From contig NC_092359.1 in NCBI RefSeq assembly GCF_030848805.1, forward strand, positions 18,689,579 to 18,753,578: a stretch of DNA of 64,000 nucleotides. Direction: 5' to 3'. Source of the DNA: Temnothorax longispinosus (taxonomy: Eukaryota > Arthropoda > Insecta > Hymenoptera > Formicidae). Position 1 is the first letter of the stretch, and the number at the start of each line of letters is the position of its first letter. Positions 11,226-23,600 of this stretch are shown piece by piece. A program made the position numbers and the translations under genes. The notes beneath the pieces were generated by a model. That model had not been told where the DNA came from, searched no databases, and saw nothing but the letters and a program-made list of their open reading frames with translations.

Positions 11226-11720
11226 ATTATTATTTTAAAGCTTACCTGCCTCTCTTTCTCTCTCTCCCTTTTTTCTCTTTTTTCTCTTTCTTTTTTTGTC
11301 TTTTTCTTTTCCTCTTGTTCATCATCTTTAATTTTGCAATATCCAATCGCAAAGAATTAAAGGTATTACAAACAAACACGCCATCATCATCTTCATCATA
11401 GACGAGTTATACGCACAATATAAATTTAATTATTATTTTAAGCTTATTTGCCTCTCTTTCTCTTTCTCTTTTTCTCCTTTTCTCTCTTTCTTTTTCTATC
11501 TCCTTCTTTTCCTTTTGTTCATCTTTAACTTAAATTTGCAATATTTAATCGCGAAGAATAACAAAATTACGAACGAACACGCTATCATCGATCTTATCGT
11601 AGGCGAGTTACGCATAACATAAGTTTAATTATTATTTTAAGGCTTACCTCTTTCTTTTATCTCTCACTTTTTCTCTCTGTCTTCTTTTCTTTCTTTCTCT
11701 CTATCTTTTTTGACTTTTTT
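11226..11720 (+). repeat. about 205-bp tandem repeat with pyrimidine tract, 2.4 copies
   Basis: Each unit starts ATTATTTTAA(A/G)GCTTA, runs through a (CTTT)n/(CTCT)n tract, then CTTTTGTTCATC, TTTGCAATAT(C/T)(C/T)AATCGC, a CGAGTTA...AATTTAATTATTATTTTAAG joint. Units begin near 11226, 11432 and 11635; the third is cut after its pyrimidine tract. Confidence 0.8.
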
Positions 11721-12297
11721 TCAATTTGCGCACTGAACGCACTGTCTACACTGAGCGCATACGTACGTATATAATGCTGTCGTCTCTTTTCAATATTCTC
11801 AAACGTCATCTCAGATTTCAAGATTGCCGGCCATGCATATATTAAATATTTCTCTCTCTTTATATACGTATCCTTATGTAACTTTATACAATAGTAACCT
11901 ACTCACTATCGTTGTATGCATTGCACAAAACATTGGTACATAAAACATATCGTTAGCAACATTCATGAAAACCGTTAATAACTGAAATAAAAAGAATTAA
12001 AAATAATATAAAAAATTATAATAAAAACATTATATAGAACTTATTTGAAACTTATCTGAAATTTTTCGATGAAGCAACCCACGGCGCGACGGCAATCGAG
12101 ACGGCAATCGAGACCACCAATCGGCATCGCGGAAAAGAGGCAACAATAACCGCGACATATTCGAGTATCGACTTTGCACCATGCACGAGCCTATCCTTGA
12201 GCGCGTAGGAATAATACATCGCCTACAGAAGTGACGTTCTCGTAAACGTCGTAGTATTGTTGCCGTTGAGAATCCCGCCCTCCTAGGTGGGGACGTT

Positions 12298-12305
12298 TAT
12301 AAAAG
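12298..12305 (+). promoter_or_regulatory. TATA box of the intact AKR gene
   Basis: TATAAAAG sits 29 bases before an initiator-like TCAAC (12327-12331), giving a predicted 5' UTR of about 135 nt up to the ATG at 12464. Spacing matches insect core promoters. Inferred from position only. Confidence 0.6.
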
Positions 12306-12463
12306 GAACGGGTCGGAGCAAAACTGTCAACAGCAGTGTGCAGCAGTGCCAGCATTTGCATCGCTGATCCAGACGTCAGATTAGTTTCCACGTAGTAACC
12401 GCGTAGACTCTCTCGAACGCGTATTTTTTTCCGTAATCATCGACGTCCCAGTGACACATAAAA

Positions 12464-13200
12464 ATGGTCCTCAGCGCACCGAAAGTGAAGTTTTACAACG
12501 GCAACGAAGTGCCGATCTTGGGTCTGGGCACATGGAAGGCAAGTTTTTCCTTAGTTCAAACTAGACATCTTTGTTTTTCTCGCGTTTTTGTGCTATTATT
12601 TGATTTAATTTAAGTGATTAAAGCAGTTAACAATTTGTGCTTTTGATTGAAGCAGAGAATACTTCAAATCATAATATATAAATGTATTATGTTGTATTCT
12701 TTCAAACAAAGTGCGCCTTGTGGATGGAAATTCTCAAGGCGCGCAAGATTATTGCGCATGCGTATTAATAAAAAAGTAAAAATATATACATAAATTGTCA
12801 ATTCCTTATTATACTTACCGACATCGAAATATTACGAATATTAATTATAAACAAACGGAACATGAGCGACGATTTTCCTTATCAGAATCCTTTTTTCGAC
12901 CCAAAATACACAATTAAAATAAAAAAGTTTCGACAAAATTGGAGAGGTTGGCGCTATACTGCATATTTACCATCTGAAGATCAAATGGCGGAGATAATAG
13001 AGCTGAGACGCGCAATGTTAGGCAATTATGCTAATTACTTCAGGCAGTGCCGTACATAGTATACAAAAATTCAAAGAAGAGAGAACTTTAAATAAGGCAA
13101 AGAGAGAAAAAATTACATTTAAAGTGAAGAAAGAAACCTATTTAATAAATGCTCTTGACATGTATTTTATTTTACAATACATTTTATTTGTTGTTTGATT

Positions 13201-13252
<52 letters not shown>

Positions 13253-15037
13253 TTTAGTCTTTGCCCACATTTTCCATTTTTTATTTGCTTCAATAAGCGC
13301 ACTTTTTTTTTCAAAGTTCTCTTTTTTAGCGAAAAATGTTTGTCGTGAACGTTTTTATGTAATGTTTCACATCATTTAATATAATGTTTAATCCTAAAAT
13401 TATTTGTGAAATCTAGGAAATAATTTCCGGGCTTACATTTTAACTTCTTTTATCTTATAATTAGAATTTTATTATCTGTTTGTTTTGGAGAAACGTAATA
13501 TACCATAGATAACATTAAATATTAGCATTTTTGCGATTAGACTTGCACGCTAGACCTTTCTTGAGAAAGAGAGTCCGACCCTTGAGAAAAATGGTCAGAG
13601 ATATTAATTTAATTCGTTTTTATTTCAGTCTACACCAGGAGAAGTTACACAAGCTGTAAAAGATGCCATTGATATCGGCTACAGACATATCGACTGCGCT
13701 AAAGCTTATGGCAACGAGAAGGAAGTTGGTGCCGCTATTCAGGCGAAAATAGCGGAGGGTGTCGTGAAGAGAGAAAATCTGTTTATTACAAGCAAGCTAT
13801 GGAATTCCTTTCATAGCCGTAATCTGGTTGAACCATCCATCAAAGAAACGCTAGCCGATCTCGGTCTCGATTACGTAGATCTCTATTTAATTCACTGGCC
13901 ATTCGGAATCAAAGAGGGCGGAGAACTTTTTCCTAGAAATCCTGACGGTTCCAAAGCATTGAGCAATATAGATTACCTCGATACTTGGAAGGGTATGGAA
14001 GGTGTGCTGTCCAAAGGTCTTGCGAAAAACATCGGTGTCAGTAATTTTAATTCCGAGCAGATTACCAGATTACTCGAGAAAGCATCGGTCAAACCTGTTA
14101 TAAATCAGGTAATAAAAAGTGATAATAATCGAAAGAAACTTTCTGATGGTAGTAAATTTTTAGTTTAATCTAATAATATTACGTTAATTTCGAAATTTTT
14201 AAATACTGTTTTTTGAAAGATTAAAAATTTAATAATACATAAAGAAATTCTTTTTTTTTTACATTCCTTAACATCTTTTGATTAACATTATTATCTATTA
14301 ACATCTTATAGACATTTTATATATATAATATATATATATATATTTTAGGTTGAATGTCATCCATACTTAACGCAAAAGAAACTATCAAACTTCTGCAAGA
14401 AAAAGGGCATCCTTATTACAGCATATAGTCCACTTGGATCACCAGACAGACCAGGGGTCAAGCCGAATGACCCAAAATTATTGGACGACAAGAAATTAAT
14501 TGAGCTCGCGAAAGAGTACAAGAAGACACCTGCACAAATAGTTATTCGTTATCAAGTATGTTATTAAGATATTAATGTCTCCAAGTATATTTTCCAATAA
14601 ATTAGATGTATTGAATATAATTTCAATTTTTTAATTAAATTTAAGAATTCAGCGTTTATGAAACTGATAACTTGATATATTAATAATATTTATACAAAAT
14701 TTTAATATTATATAACTATTTGCAGGTGGATCGTGGCCATATAGTGATTCCCAAATCAGTCACCAAATCACGAATCGCTCAAAACATGGATATATTTGAC
14801 TTTAAACTTTCACCTAAAGACGTAGCTTATATTGATACTTTTGATTGCGACGGAAGAATGTGTGCACTTGAAAAGTTAGTAGTTTACAATTGTCATTTAT
14901 ACAAACAATATTTTATACCAATTATGAGATATATATATAGCATATAATAATTGTATCAGGTTGCGATATATTAATGTTTTTTATTCTTTTTCAGTGCAAG
15001 TGCCAGCCACTATTATCCGTTCCACATTCCATACTAA
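12464..15037 (+). CDS. aldo-keto reductase (AKR1-type), intact
   Basis: NADPH-dependent reduction of aldehydes, ketones or sugars in the cytosol. Exons 12464-12538, 13629-14108, 14349-14555, 14726-14874 and 14995-15037 join in phase to 317 codons plus stop, the usual AKR1 length. All four catalytic residues are visible: Asp in RHIDCAKAY, Tyr in AKAYGNE, Lys in FITSKLW, His in LIHWP. The NADPH-binding IPKSVTKSRIAQN and the C-terminal HYYPFHIPY are typical. Intron 1 starts with GC (AAG|GCAAGT), the only choice that keeps phase. Polyadenylation signals AATAAA lie near 15279. Dead paralogues lie on the left (7900-11030, 8712-8916) and right (16591). Insect relatives are annotated as 1,5-anhydro-D-fructose reductase-like or aldose reductase-like; the substrate cannot be told from sequence. 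Confidence 0.92.
12862..13059 (+). other. small unassigned ORF in AKR intron 1
   Basis: A 65-codon open frame (begins MSDDFPYQNPFFDPKY) with no family I recognise. Its second half overlaps the inverted duplication and is not kept open in the other copy, which argues against coding function. Kept only because it fills an otherwise empty 1.1 kb intron. Confidence 0.15.
13203..13249. repeat. (AT)n microsatellite in AKR intron 1
   Basis: About 47 bases of alternating A and T; the inverted duplicate near 9365 has only a short ATATATAT run, so the array expanded after duplication or shrank in the copy. Confidence 0.95.
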
Positions 15038-15349
15038 GTAATCAAAATGAACAAGTGAGACTATAATATATCTGCGTGTTTCCTTTATTAAACTGTTTGG
15101 ATTACAATATACTTTTGAAAATTATTAATTTGTGCATGTATTAACATTTCTTCTTAATAATATTTTCTTATAATATACTATTTCTATACACATAGATAAG
15201 TACATTCTTGTTACCAGATATTTCTTAAATATTAATTTTTATACAGCAATTGTACCAAATTGTGTACACGCGTGTGCAAATAAAGGAATTTTTACGTTGA
15301 ATAAAATGAGACGAAAGTCGTATTATTAATGTAACAAATGTTTGGATAT

Positions 15350-15640
15350 TAATTTTATTGCTACGATAAATTATCTGGCTTAGCAATCATAAGAGCAACA
15401 CTCGCAAAACCTCTTATTGTTGTTATTGTCATCAATTTTCGAAGCCAAATACAGCAGAAAGGTACTAATTGATGAGTCTTGTCCAGCAGTAACACTGTAA
15501 TTACGCAACAGAGTCGTTAATTCTTATCAGCGTTTTTCTTTCATATTTGCACGTATATTTACATGCATACGGTAGCACCGAAGATTGCGTTAATTGTTTA
15601 GGGCGTTTAGGTGATCGTGTAACAACTGAAAATTTATGCA
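15350..15640 (-). pseudogene. decayed copy of the last exon of the cysteine-rich coiled-coil gene
   Basis: Aligns by eye with 17036-17345: TACGATAAATTATC..GGCTT, GAGCAACACTCGCAAAA, then GCACCGAAGATTGCG..AATTGTTTAGG near the exon's upstream end. Many substitutions and deletions destroy the frame. It faces the 3' end of the intact AKR gene exactly as the intact exon faces the AKR exon-4 relic at 16591. Confidence 0.75.
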
Positions 15641-16590
15641 CTTATTAACTTTATGGGCTTTTGCACGAGAAAACGTTTTTACCACCTCGAATAAATTAAG
15701 TTCTTACGATGATAATCGTTACTTTCTTTGAGTACGACTACTGCACGAAGTGTACTTAAAAGTTTTCCGTTTCTAGTAGGTCTTTTTTCCTTGTTTTTTG
15801 TATTAAATTTCGGTATTTTCATTTTTGTTTGCACAGGTGGGCGAGCGAGTCGTATCTTCAGTTGGTCAGCCGTCATATGAACATTTTAAGTGCCGTTTAA
15901 TCGGCGATATTTTAGCGTGTCAGGCTGGGGGCTGTAACTATGCCTCGGACCTTTGGATTAAACAGTGTACGTAATGTGTTTGCCAGATTAGTGCGGGATG
16001 CAAACCACGGTCATCCATCGTATCGTTTAGTTTCTTTTAATAGCTTTTCGTTTTGAGTAGACAAGCCGGACGTTGTCGGGGAAATGAATCCATACTCTTT
16101 CAACTTTGTGACGGTTGCGACCCCGATACTCGCTCGTGCAAATTGGTATTAGGTAACGTATTAGCTACCGATTAGGGAAATGAAAGCTACCGATGTTCGT
16201 CGATAAGTAGAACTTCCTCGGTCCTCCTCATGGAAAGAAGAGTTCTCTGACGTGGCACCTTTTGATTTCCTTCTATCTAGTGGATTACAAGAAAAAAATC
16301 AACGCAAAGTATTGCATCGCTGGTAGAATTGGCGATTTCTTCGTAGCAGTATTTTTGCGTATTTTTCTGAAATTATCGACGTCAATAAAATGATTGCGAA
16401 CGCACCGAAAATGTTCCTAATATAGGAATATAGTTAATTTAGGATATGATTTTGGAATAGTATATTATTTAGCAATAATGAATCTAACGCTATTTTTAAA
16501 CTGTCATAATCTCGAATAAAGTTATATTTGAAATTTTATAGCACATAACTTGCTAATATATTTATTTGAAATTTTAGTAACTATTTGCAG
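15641..16590. other. intergenic stretch with no supported gene
   Basis: A 65-codon minus-strand ORF (15679-15876, start MTADQLKIRL) is rich in basic residues but matches nothing I know and has no visible partner exon. The remainder shows no repeats or gene-like structure. Confidence 0.35.
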
Positions 16591-16647
16591 GTGGATCGTG
16601 ACCATATAGTGATTCCTAAATCAGCTGTCAAATCGCGAATTATATAG
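16591..16647 (+). pseudogene. relic of AKR exon 4
   Basis: After the same TTTGCAG acceptor used by exon 4 of the intact gene, it reads VDRDHIVIPKSAVKSRI, matching VDRGHIVIPKSVTKSRI, then a stop. No other AKR exon lies nearby. It is the left part of a tandem duplicate of the AKR / cysteine-rich gene tail-to-tail region. Confidence 0.85.
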
Positions 16648-17043
16648 GATATATTAGATAATTATATATCGAGTTGCAGTGTATTAAAATATTTTCTTCA
16701 TTTTTAAAGAAAAAGCTAGTTCTTAAATTGTCCGTTCAATATTCTATTATAATTAAATAAATAAATGAAAATATGATATGTCTATGTATATCTTCTGTTA
16801 AACTTCTTGCATGAGAACAAATTTTTAAACTACTATATTAAATGTGAGCATACTGAGCATATATAAATAATATTAAGAATAAGAACAATCTCATTATCGT
16901 TTGTCAAATACCAATTTTTTTGTATAAAATTCAATTATATAAAAACCTATACATATGTTAAAAGGAATTTTTAAACTGTCTAAGAGGACATTAAAATCGA
17001 TCAATTTTGCTGATTGATAAATGTTTGGGTATCAATTACATTA

Positions 17044-19389
17044 CTACGATAAATCATCGTTGGCTTCGCAACCACAGGAGCAACACTCGCAAAATTCCTC
17101 CTCATCGCTGTTGCTATCATCTATTTCCGATTCTGAATGCAGCATCCCTGAAGGCACTGATTGAGCCTCGTCTAACGATCTGACGTTGCAATCACACGGG
17201 ATCGACAATTCGCCCCTGCGTTTTTCTTCGCAATCGTATCTATTGATATTAATTTGCTTGCATGCGGCAGGAGTGGTGCACTCGTTGCACGTTTCACTGG
17301 GATCACATGGCACCGAAGATTGCGCTAATTGTTTAGGTGGTCGCGATACACCTAAAAATTTATACGTTTACGCTATTAAATTTTATGTCAAACAGATTTA
17401 TGTTTGTATAAGTTTTCATTACGTATAGAATATTCCTAATAAAATTTGAAAGAAAACAAGTCGGTACGCATCGGCTTGCACACATGCCTGTTTTCGAGGC
17501 GACGCTGAATAGAGACTCACAAGGAGGCTTCGTCGAACACGGAGACTTGGATTTGAATAGAGCGGAAGGAACCCGTCGGCAAGATTTGCAACAAGTGCAA
17601 TCGCGCGATTTACTCGCGGTTGCACGTGACGCCGGATGGTCCAGTGGGACGCAGCATGAAAGCGGTGGATACAATTTTTCGCAAGCTCCTAATGGTTTCT
17701 TCGACGCCTTCTCGTAGGCGGTTAACGTTATCGACGTTGCACATGGACAGCAAGCCTTCTAAATTAAGAGATATGCATAAAATTGGGAACAGAATATATT
17801 TTATCTACGCCCTTACTATACTCACTCGTTTCTTATCTTCAAGATGATATTTTTTCTTCGTCACATGTTTATTAAGTGTGTAATCTTCTAAAGGATCGAA
17901 TAACTTTTTGCCAATTTCTCTAGAGTGGCTCTGCACGCGTTCCGTCATTTTGCCGCTATCACGCTGAAATTTCTTGCAGGACAGCAACTTGCCCATTTGT
18001 CGCCTGTACATGAATTCTTTATTTTCCAGCTCGCTGATGCAATTCTTCAGTTTCAATTCTTCCTCAGCGAGCTGACGGATATTTCTCAGACATATCAGAT
18101 CTTCGGAGTGGACGGAGTGTAGACTGGGCGTATTGTATCTCTGTACCTCGTTACGCAATCCTGTCAATTTTTCCTCCATCTCCTTGTTAGCCAACTCCAA
18201 GGACTCCAGCTCCATTCCAGTTTCCTCCAGTTTCACATCCGCGTCTATGATCTTGTCCTGCATCAATAGAAAGTTGATTGTCAATTTCCGTCGCAGGAAT
18301 TATTAATCTGTAACATTTGCGGCCGTTTAATTCCCGATTTTTCAAAGATTATTCAATGATAACAAATGTTTTAAATACATAAGCATTATATATTCTTCAT
18401 ATTATATATTCTATACACGTTATATTTTATTTATACATTATGTTCTGTGTTAATATAATTTCTCGATTTATTGTATTTTTACTTATGTATAAAAATTTTA
18501 AATACGAAAATATTTTAATATGTATTACCTAGTATATTGCATCTATGGTACTACTGCACCAGAAAGCTACTTTTAAATCTAAAAAGCAATATTTTTAGAT
18601 CCCCTAACATCCTTTCGCATAGTGTCTTATTTAAAAAAAAAATGCCACCATTGTACACAAGTAGAAGCAACTAAATTAATATTTTTACTCTAACAATCTA
18701 TGTTAAACTTTTTTTTTTAATAAAATATACTTAAAACATCTGGTTTACATTTGAAGTAGTACAATGTTTAAAACACTTGTTTAAACGTAAATATTTAAGA
18801 ATTTAAGTAACAATCCTGGAAACGCTTTAACATCGCGACGTATAAATTTTCGCGTTGAAAAAAGGAATTACCCGGATTCTTATCGTCGAATGTCAATCGT
18901 GCCGTACATGCAACTGTGACGTTTCCTGGTGGAGACCGTCGACCGCGCTTTTCAATTCGGCGAGAAGTCTGTCGGCGGGGTCCGGCTGCGGCGAGAACCT
19001 ATTCACGATCTCCCGTACCTTGTCGTACGGCCCATCGCGACAATCTCGCTCGGTCATCCACATGTTGTACGCCATCAGAGCCGGAATGGAGCGTTCCATC
19101 GTGGCGACTTTGTTCTTAAGCTCTCGGTGGCGGCCGATCAGGTCGCACCGACGTTCCTCGATCTCGGTCGCGACGTTCGCCAACGGCGAGTCAAGCTCTA
19201 GAAGAGATTGTCATTGTCCTTTTTATTTGATTTTAACTTAAATATTCTTAACTGAATCAACCGAATTAACTAAGACTAATCCCGGACCGTTAAACAGGAT
19301 GCTGTTTACTTATGTCTTCCGCAACCGTCCAGTGGACGGTGATTAAAGGGATGAATTGGATAAGGTTACTCACCAGTTTTAGTCGACAT
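17044..19389 (-). CDS. coiled-coil, cysteine-rich protein of 448 residues, function unknown
   Basis: Five minus-strand exons join in phase: 19389-19374, 19197-18908, 18257-17826, 17758-17458 and 17351-17044 (1347 nt with stop). Residues 1-102 are charged and helical (ATEIEERRCDLIGRHREL). Exon 3 (103-246) is a Leu/Glu/Lys-rich likely coiled coil (ELESLELANKEMEEKL). Exons 4 and 5 are dense in Cys (CCPC, SCCVP, CTCCKSC, CASRC, CNECTTPAAC, IPCDC) and end in an acidic run followed by CECCSCGC. No signal peptide or membrane segment. I do not recognise the family; the combination recalls sperm-tail or other structural proteins, or metal binding, but that is speculation. The frame is open upstream of the chosen ATG to 19782, so a longer N-terminus is possible. 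Confidence 0.75.
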
Positions 19390-20345
19390 TCCAATGAATT
19401 CGGTTGAAGTATATGGATGAAATTTGTTCGTACGGACGTTGGCGGTCCGCGGGTTGTTTTCTACTTGATACTTTCGAATTGGAGCGCAAAAGAATGGAAA
19501 TAACGAATTGCTTCCGCCGGAGAGCGGCGTTGAAGTTTCAAAAGTGGGTGAGGTTGTGTGCATAGCTTTTGTCAACGGTATCGATATCAGTGCGGTAGCG
19601 ATAACCGTGCTGTCAAAAGTAAGGGTCAAAGCACATAACATGGCGTAGCGATACCTATACGACGGTCGTAGTCCCCGACCTGACAGATCAGGATATGCCA
19701 AAGCTTGTGCGTTACTTATACGTCCACGACTACGACTGTCATATGTGCTTTGGCCCATAAGGTAATTTTTAAATAATCGCAAAGCTATCGCGAATTAAAT
19801 GTGGGTCGACCTTTATGCATCAAGATCCGAATGTGCAAAACAAAAAAAATTGTGACTGACACGTCCGTACACTCTCGGCAAATTCCCTTTCCGGCGTTTC
19901 TCTCGCAATTAAGTATTACGGAATATATTATGTAATATACAGAATGATATAAACATTTTTTTAATTATACTCGGTTATTACGAAAGACGAGGACAGAGAT
20001 CATCTGGATATTTGAAATCTGGAGCACGCCACGTGCGGCCAATCGAGCCACAATGTTATTACTACTACTCGGCTTATTCAAGAGTACGAGAGTATATCAA
20101 GTGACCTACTTATGATTATTAATGAACGAATGCGTAACGGATTTGTGTAACATTATCGTGCAATCGTTGCAAACGATATTCCATTGCTTCACCTCACGTA
20201 TACGTGAGGTAATATAACCTATTTATTTGGCAAAAAGACATTAAGAAGGTCTGTTACTCCTGAATAATTAGCATGGAATATCCTGTGTGGCTTTTCCTGA
20301 AAGCATTAAACGGCGAAAGGATTTTTCTTCAGCAAATTTTAATGT
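19390..20345. other. upstream region of the cysteine-rich gene
   Basis: No gene recognised. A minus-strand open frame runs to 19782 ahead of the chosen start and may be 5' UTR or extra coding sequence. A perfect 18-base palindrome CCTCACGTATACGTGAGG lies near 20192. Confidence 0.4.
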
Positions 20346-20353
20346 TTGCACAG

Positions 20354-20611
20354 CAAACTGGAGGAATCGGCTACGCGACGGGACGGGGATGACGATGACT
20401 TCTCCTTGGTAACTGTAACAAGCGCTTCCCTTCAGGAGAGCACCGGCAGCACCCTCACCGGGTCTATCTACACGAATTGGGAGGAGAAATTCGCGTGTCG
20501 CTCGTTACAGAGTCGAGGCCGCGTCTTCAGCTATCGAAAGAGGAGGACTCACGTCAAGGATGGAATCTTTAACGCACCGGCTGGTGTCTGTCCGCGTAGC
20601 GTTACCTCGTC
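20354..20611 (+). other. exon-like open block, unassigned
   Basis: Preceded by a good acceptor (TTTGCACAG), the frame reads KLEESATRRDGDDDDFSL then an S/T-rich stretch with GSTLTGSIYTNWEEKF. Composition and GC content look like true coding sequence rather than the surrounding AT-rich DNA, but I see no donor or partner exons and no family. It ends where the P450-upstream repeat begins. Probably a stranded exon of a gene elsewhere. Confidence 0.3.
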
Positions 20612-23600
20612 GATCATTCGCCGTAATGCAGGTTGAATGTTGTTTAACGTGATTATTAAGAATTTTATTTCGAGTAAATCGAGATGACTTTTCCGTGAAT
20701 CATCTGCAAATATGACGTGTTTGAGATTCTGTTTTGTCTAGTCACTCTATAGTTAATTGCTTTCCACACAGATAATACTTGAGAGGACGAAGCAAAGATC
20801 GGGATTTTATTTTGAGTACATTAAAATGATTTTTCCACAAATTAGCTAAAATCTGCAAATAGCGTGATTGATCTGAAAAATGCGTCCCATGTTTTGTCAA
20901 GTCATTGGCCTTCCACGCAGAAGATACGCGAATAAAATAACAAGCAGCAAAGACCGATCGATATTCTCCTCGGGATTATCAGTGAATGAATAAATTAGTG
21001 ACGGAAGTACGCTTTTGTTTACAGGCGACTCTCGGCTCGTGTTCGTTTGGCCGCAGAAGGCCAGCCGGGGTCGGCTTTCGAACGTCTTTGCGCCCATGCT
21101 TCGTGGCGTTCTGATCGGATTATTGTTCGTAGACGCTCTTCACTTGTGGCCTGGAGAATTCTTACCCACATGTCTACCATCGACCATGCCGATTACCCTG
21201 CCGCCCGTCACATGTAACGTTATTGAGCCACGTTGGTACGATAACAACTGACTCATAGTTGAAAACGCCTAATCACGCTTACGTAAACGAATTTTTGCGA
21301 TAGCGCGGTTGCAATTTAACAAACACTGTACAATCTTTAATAAAGATCAAGTTACTTCGTCCAGAAATCTTTTCAAGCCTGTAAAACGCGTCAAGAGTTG
21401 TTTTTACTCGTAAAAAGAAACTTGCATTCGAGAAGAGAGTTTTGTACGGTTTCAAGTTTAACGCAGGTAATGGTCTCCGGAAGTAAAAAAAAATTTATAT
21501 ACGCGATTGATCCTATCAATTGATTTGCTTATATTAAAAGTAGTACTTGAAAAATGTACCCGACGTCACGCCATGGAATTGCAATTACACTGAACGTGTG
21601 AGTTATAAAAGACAAAAAATCAACACTTACTCTAAGCATAATATATGATTATTGATAATATATATATGCTGAGCGTTAAAATTTTGTTTTTAGAAAGTGT
21701 AACCTTCGGACGGATTGTAAAATTTCTTTACATCTACTTTTTTTATAATGATTATTTGCATATTCTCTTACTATCAAACAAAAATATTTTCAATGTTTGT
21801 CGGCTCGTGTCACGATAATCGCGCAATTATTGTAATTGTTGCAATTATTTTATTAAATAAATGTTACACATGCGCTGACATTGAGAAACTACACTGAGAA
21901 GTTTTTTATTTCAATAGTAATATTTATCTTAATAAAACGGCGGGTATATTAAGAAAGTCCGGAATTAATTTATTAACTTAAATAAACAGTGTGAAAACGA
22001 TCGCGCGACGGTAAAATATTTTCTGTTGAAAAACAGAACCAAGAATAAACATTTGTGTAATTGGGACATCATACATCATCGCCTTATATCATAAGTATTT
22101 ACATAACAGGTTTAGCAGGAAATTATTACAATTAAGTGTGATGAAGGTGATTAAGATGAAGGTAATCGCAAAAATGAAGTTACATACGTGCATTATATCT
22201 CGTGACGCGATGAAAATAGAAATTACATTGTCTCAGTCAGACAAGAACAGCCTTCGCTGCAGTTTGTATATATAGTGTCTTAAGCATGCACGTTATCGCA
22301 TTGTCAAATGTAAACAGTTTTGCCTCTATTCAGAACTCGAATGAAATACAGCGTTCGGTTTGATTAGCCAATCGTCGCACGAGTATTTATCATTACAGAG
22401 TCCAATAATGCGAGATATAGAAGCTCAAGATACGGATTTTATATTCTCATTGTGCGATCGAATCTTGAATCGAGGTGCGAGGCAGCAGGTTCTGTAATAT
22501 TCCCTATTACAGGAATTATAGGCGTATTATTCTATTACCTATCTTACCGCGTTTAATATTGTTCAACAAAGTGAAGCTAAATAAAAACATACTTATCATG
22601 ATTCTTAATAAATATTGAAATGCAGTAATTGAGTATCAAAGGTGTTAATTGATAACATATTACGAAGTTGACTTTCACTACGCAGATTCTTCCGACGTGA
22701 CGGACGGTGAGTACTGAAAGTTCATGTTTTCTAAGTGTTATAGGTTAAAAAATTGATTTTGGTAAATAAAATAAAATAAACGATTAGTGAGGTCGTTTAA
22801 ACCAACTTTAGACGATTTATAATTTATATTACAATTTTATGTATAAATTTATGTGTTATGTAATACGGAGAATAATTAAAATCACAATGATTATAAGAAT
22901 GTCGAAACTAAATCCGTTTTAGATAACAGATTATTATAATTGTGTATCACAACTCGATTTGTGTATTAGCTCGAAATTTGTTAAGATTTTCGGTTTGCTT
23001 CTCATTCTTTCTAAAGAACAAAAAAAATAAATTAATGTTTCAAGTGCGATCTCTCATATCTTAATCACATGCTACCTATATATTATATTTTTCTAACTCA
23101 AAATAAAACTAAAAAATATGGCAATGTAAATGTTCCAAGCGTCGTAATTAATTTTCTAGAATCAGCTATTTGATTCTGTAAGTGTTGTGCCTAGTATTTG
23201 CATCGCATGTTATTCAATTATTAAATTTGAAATCTAATAAACAACGTATATATTTCAACTTTTTGATATTAAAAAAGATTATTATACATATATAGTGTCA
23301 AATAGCAAATCTTTATAGACATTTCAATAAAATATAACAAAATATGATGATAAAAAATTTGTTGCTAAATTATTTGATTTGTAAATCTATTAGTAAATGT
23401 TGCTAAAAATTGCGTTGATATAACCGATACAAATATTTTACTGATCGTTTTTGTTGACAGCTGTTCTGTTGGCAAATATTATTGCGACGGAATGTATTCC
23501 TGATATGTTATCGACTTTATCGCAATTAAAAGTATCTATGAAAATATTTTCACTCAGTACTGAGACTACTTTAACGACGAAAGCATTGACAGTGCAATTT

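Larger units (their letters stand above)
11031..12463. other. AKR upstream region
   Basis: Apart from the 205-bp tandem repeat and the core promoter near 12298 I see no gene here. Base composition becomes more GC-rich towards the start of the AKR gene (12070-12460), as expected of a promoter and 5' UTR. Confidence 0.5.

Noticed and set aside
18855..19241. Plus-strand ORFs opposite the coiled-coil gene
   Set aside because: They overlap the phase-consistent exon 2 of the minus-strand gene and have no splice signals or homology of their own.
19366..19782. Extending the cysteine-rich protein upstream to residue Met at 19782
   Set aside because: The frame is open but the extra 131 residues look unlike the rest of the protein and the first in-frame ATG next to the exon 1 donor gives a simple start; kept only as an alternative.
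20354..20611. Naming a gene for the DDDDFSL / TNWEEKF exon-like block
   Set aside because: It looks coding, but I could not tie it to a family with confidence and no adjoining exon is visible.
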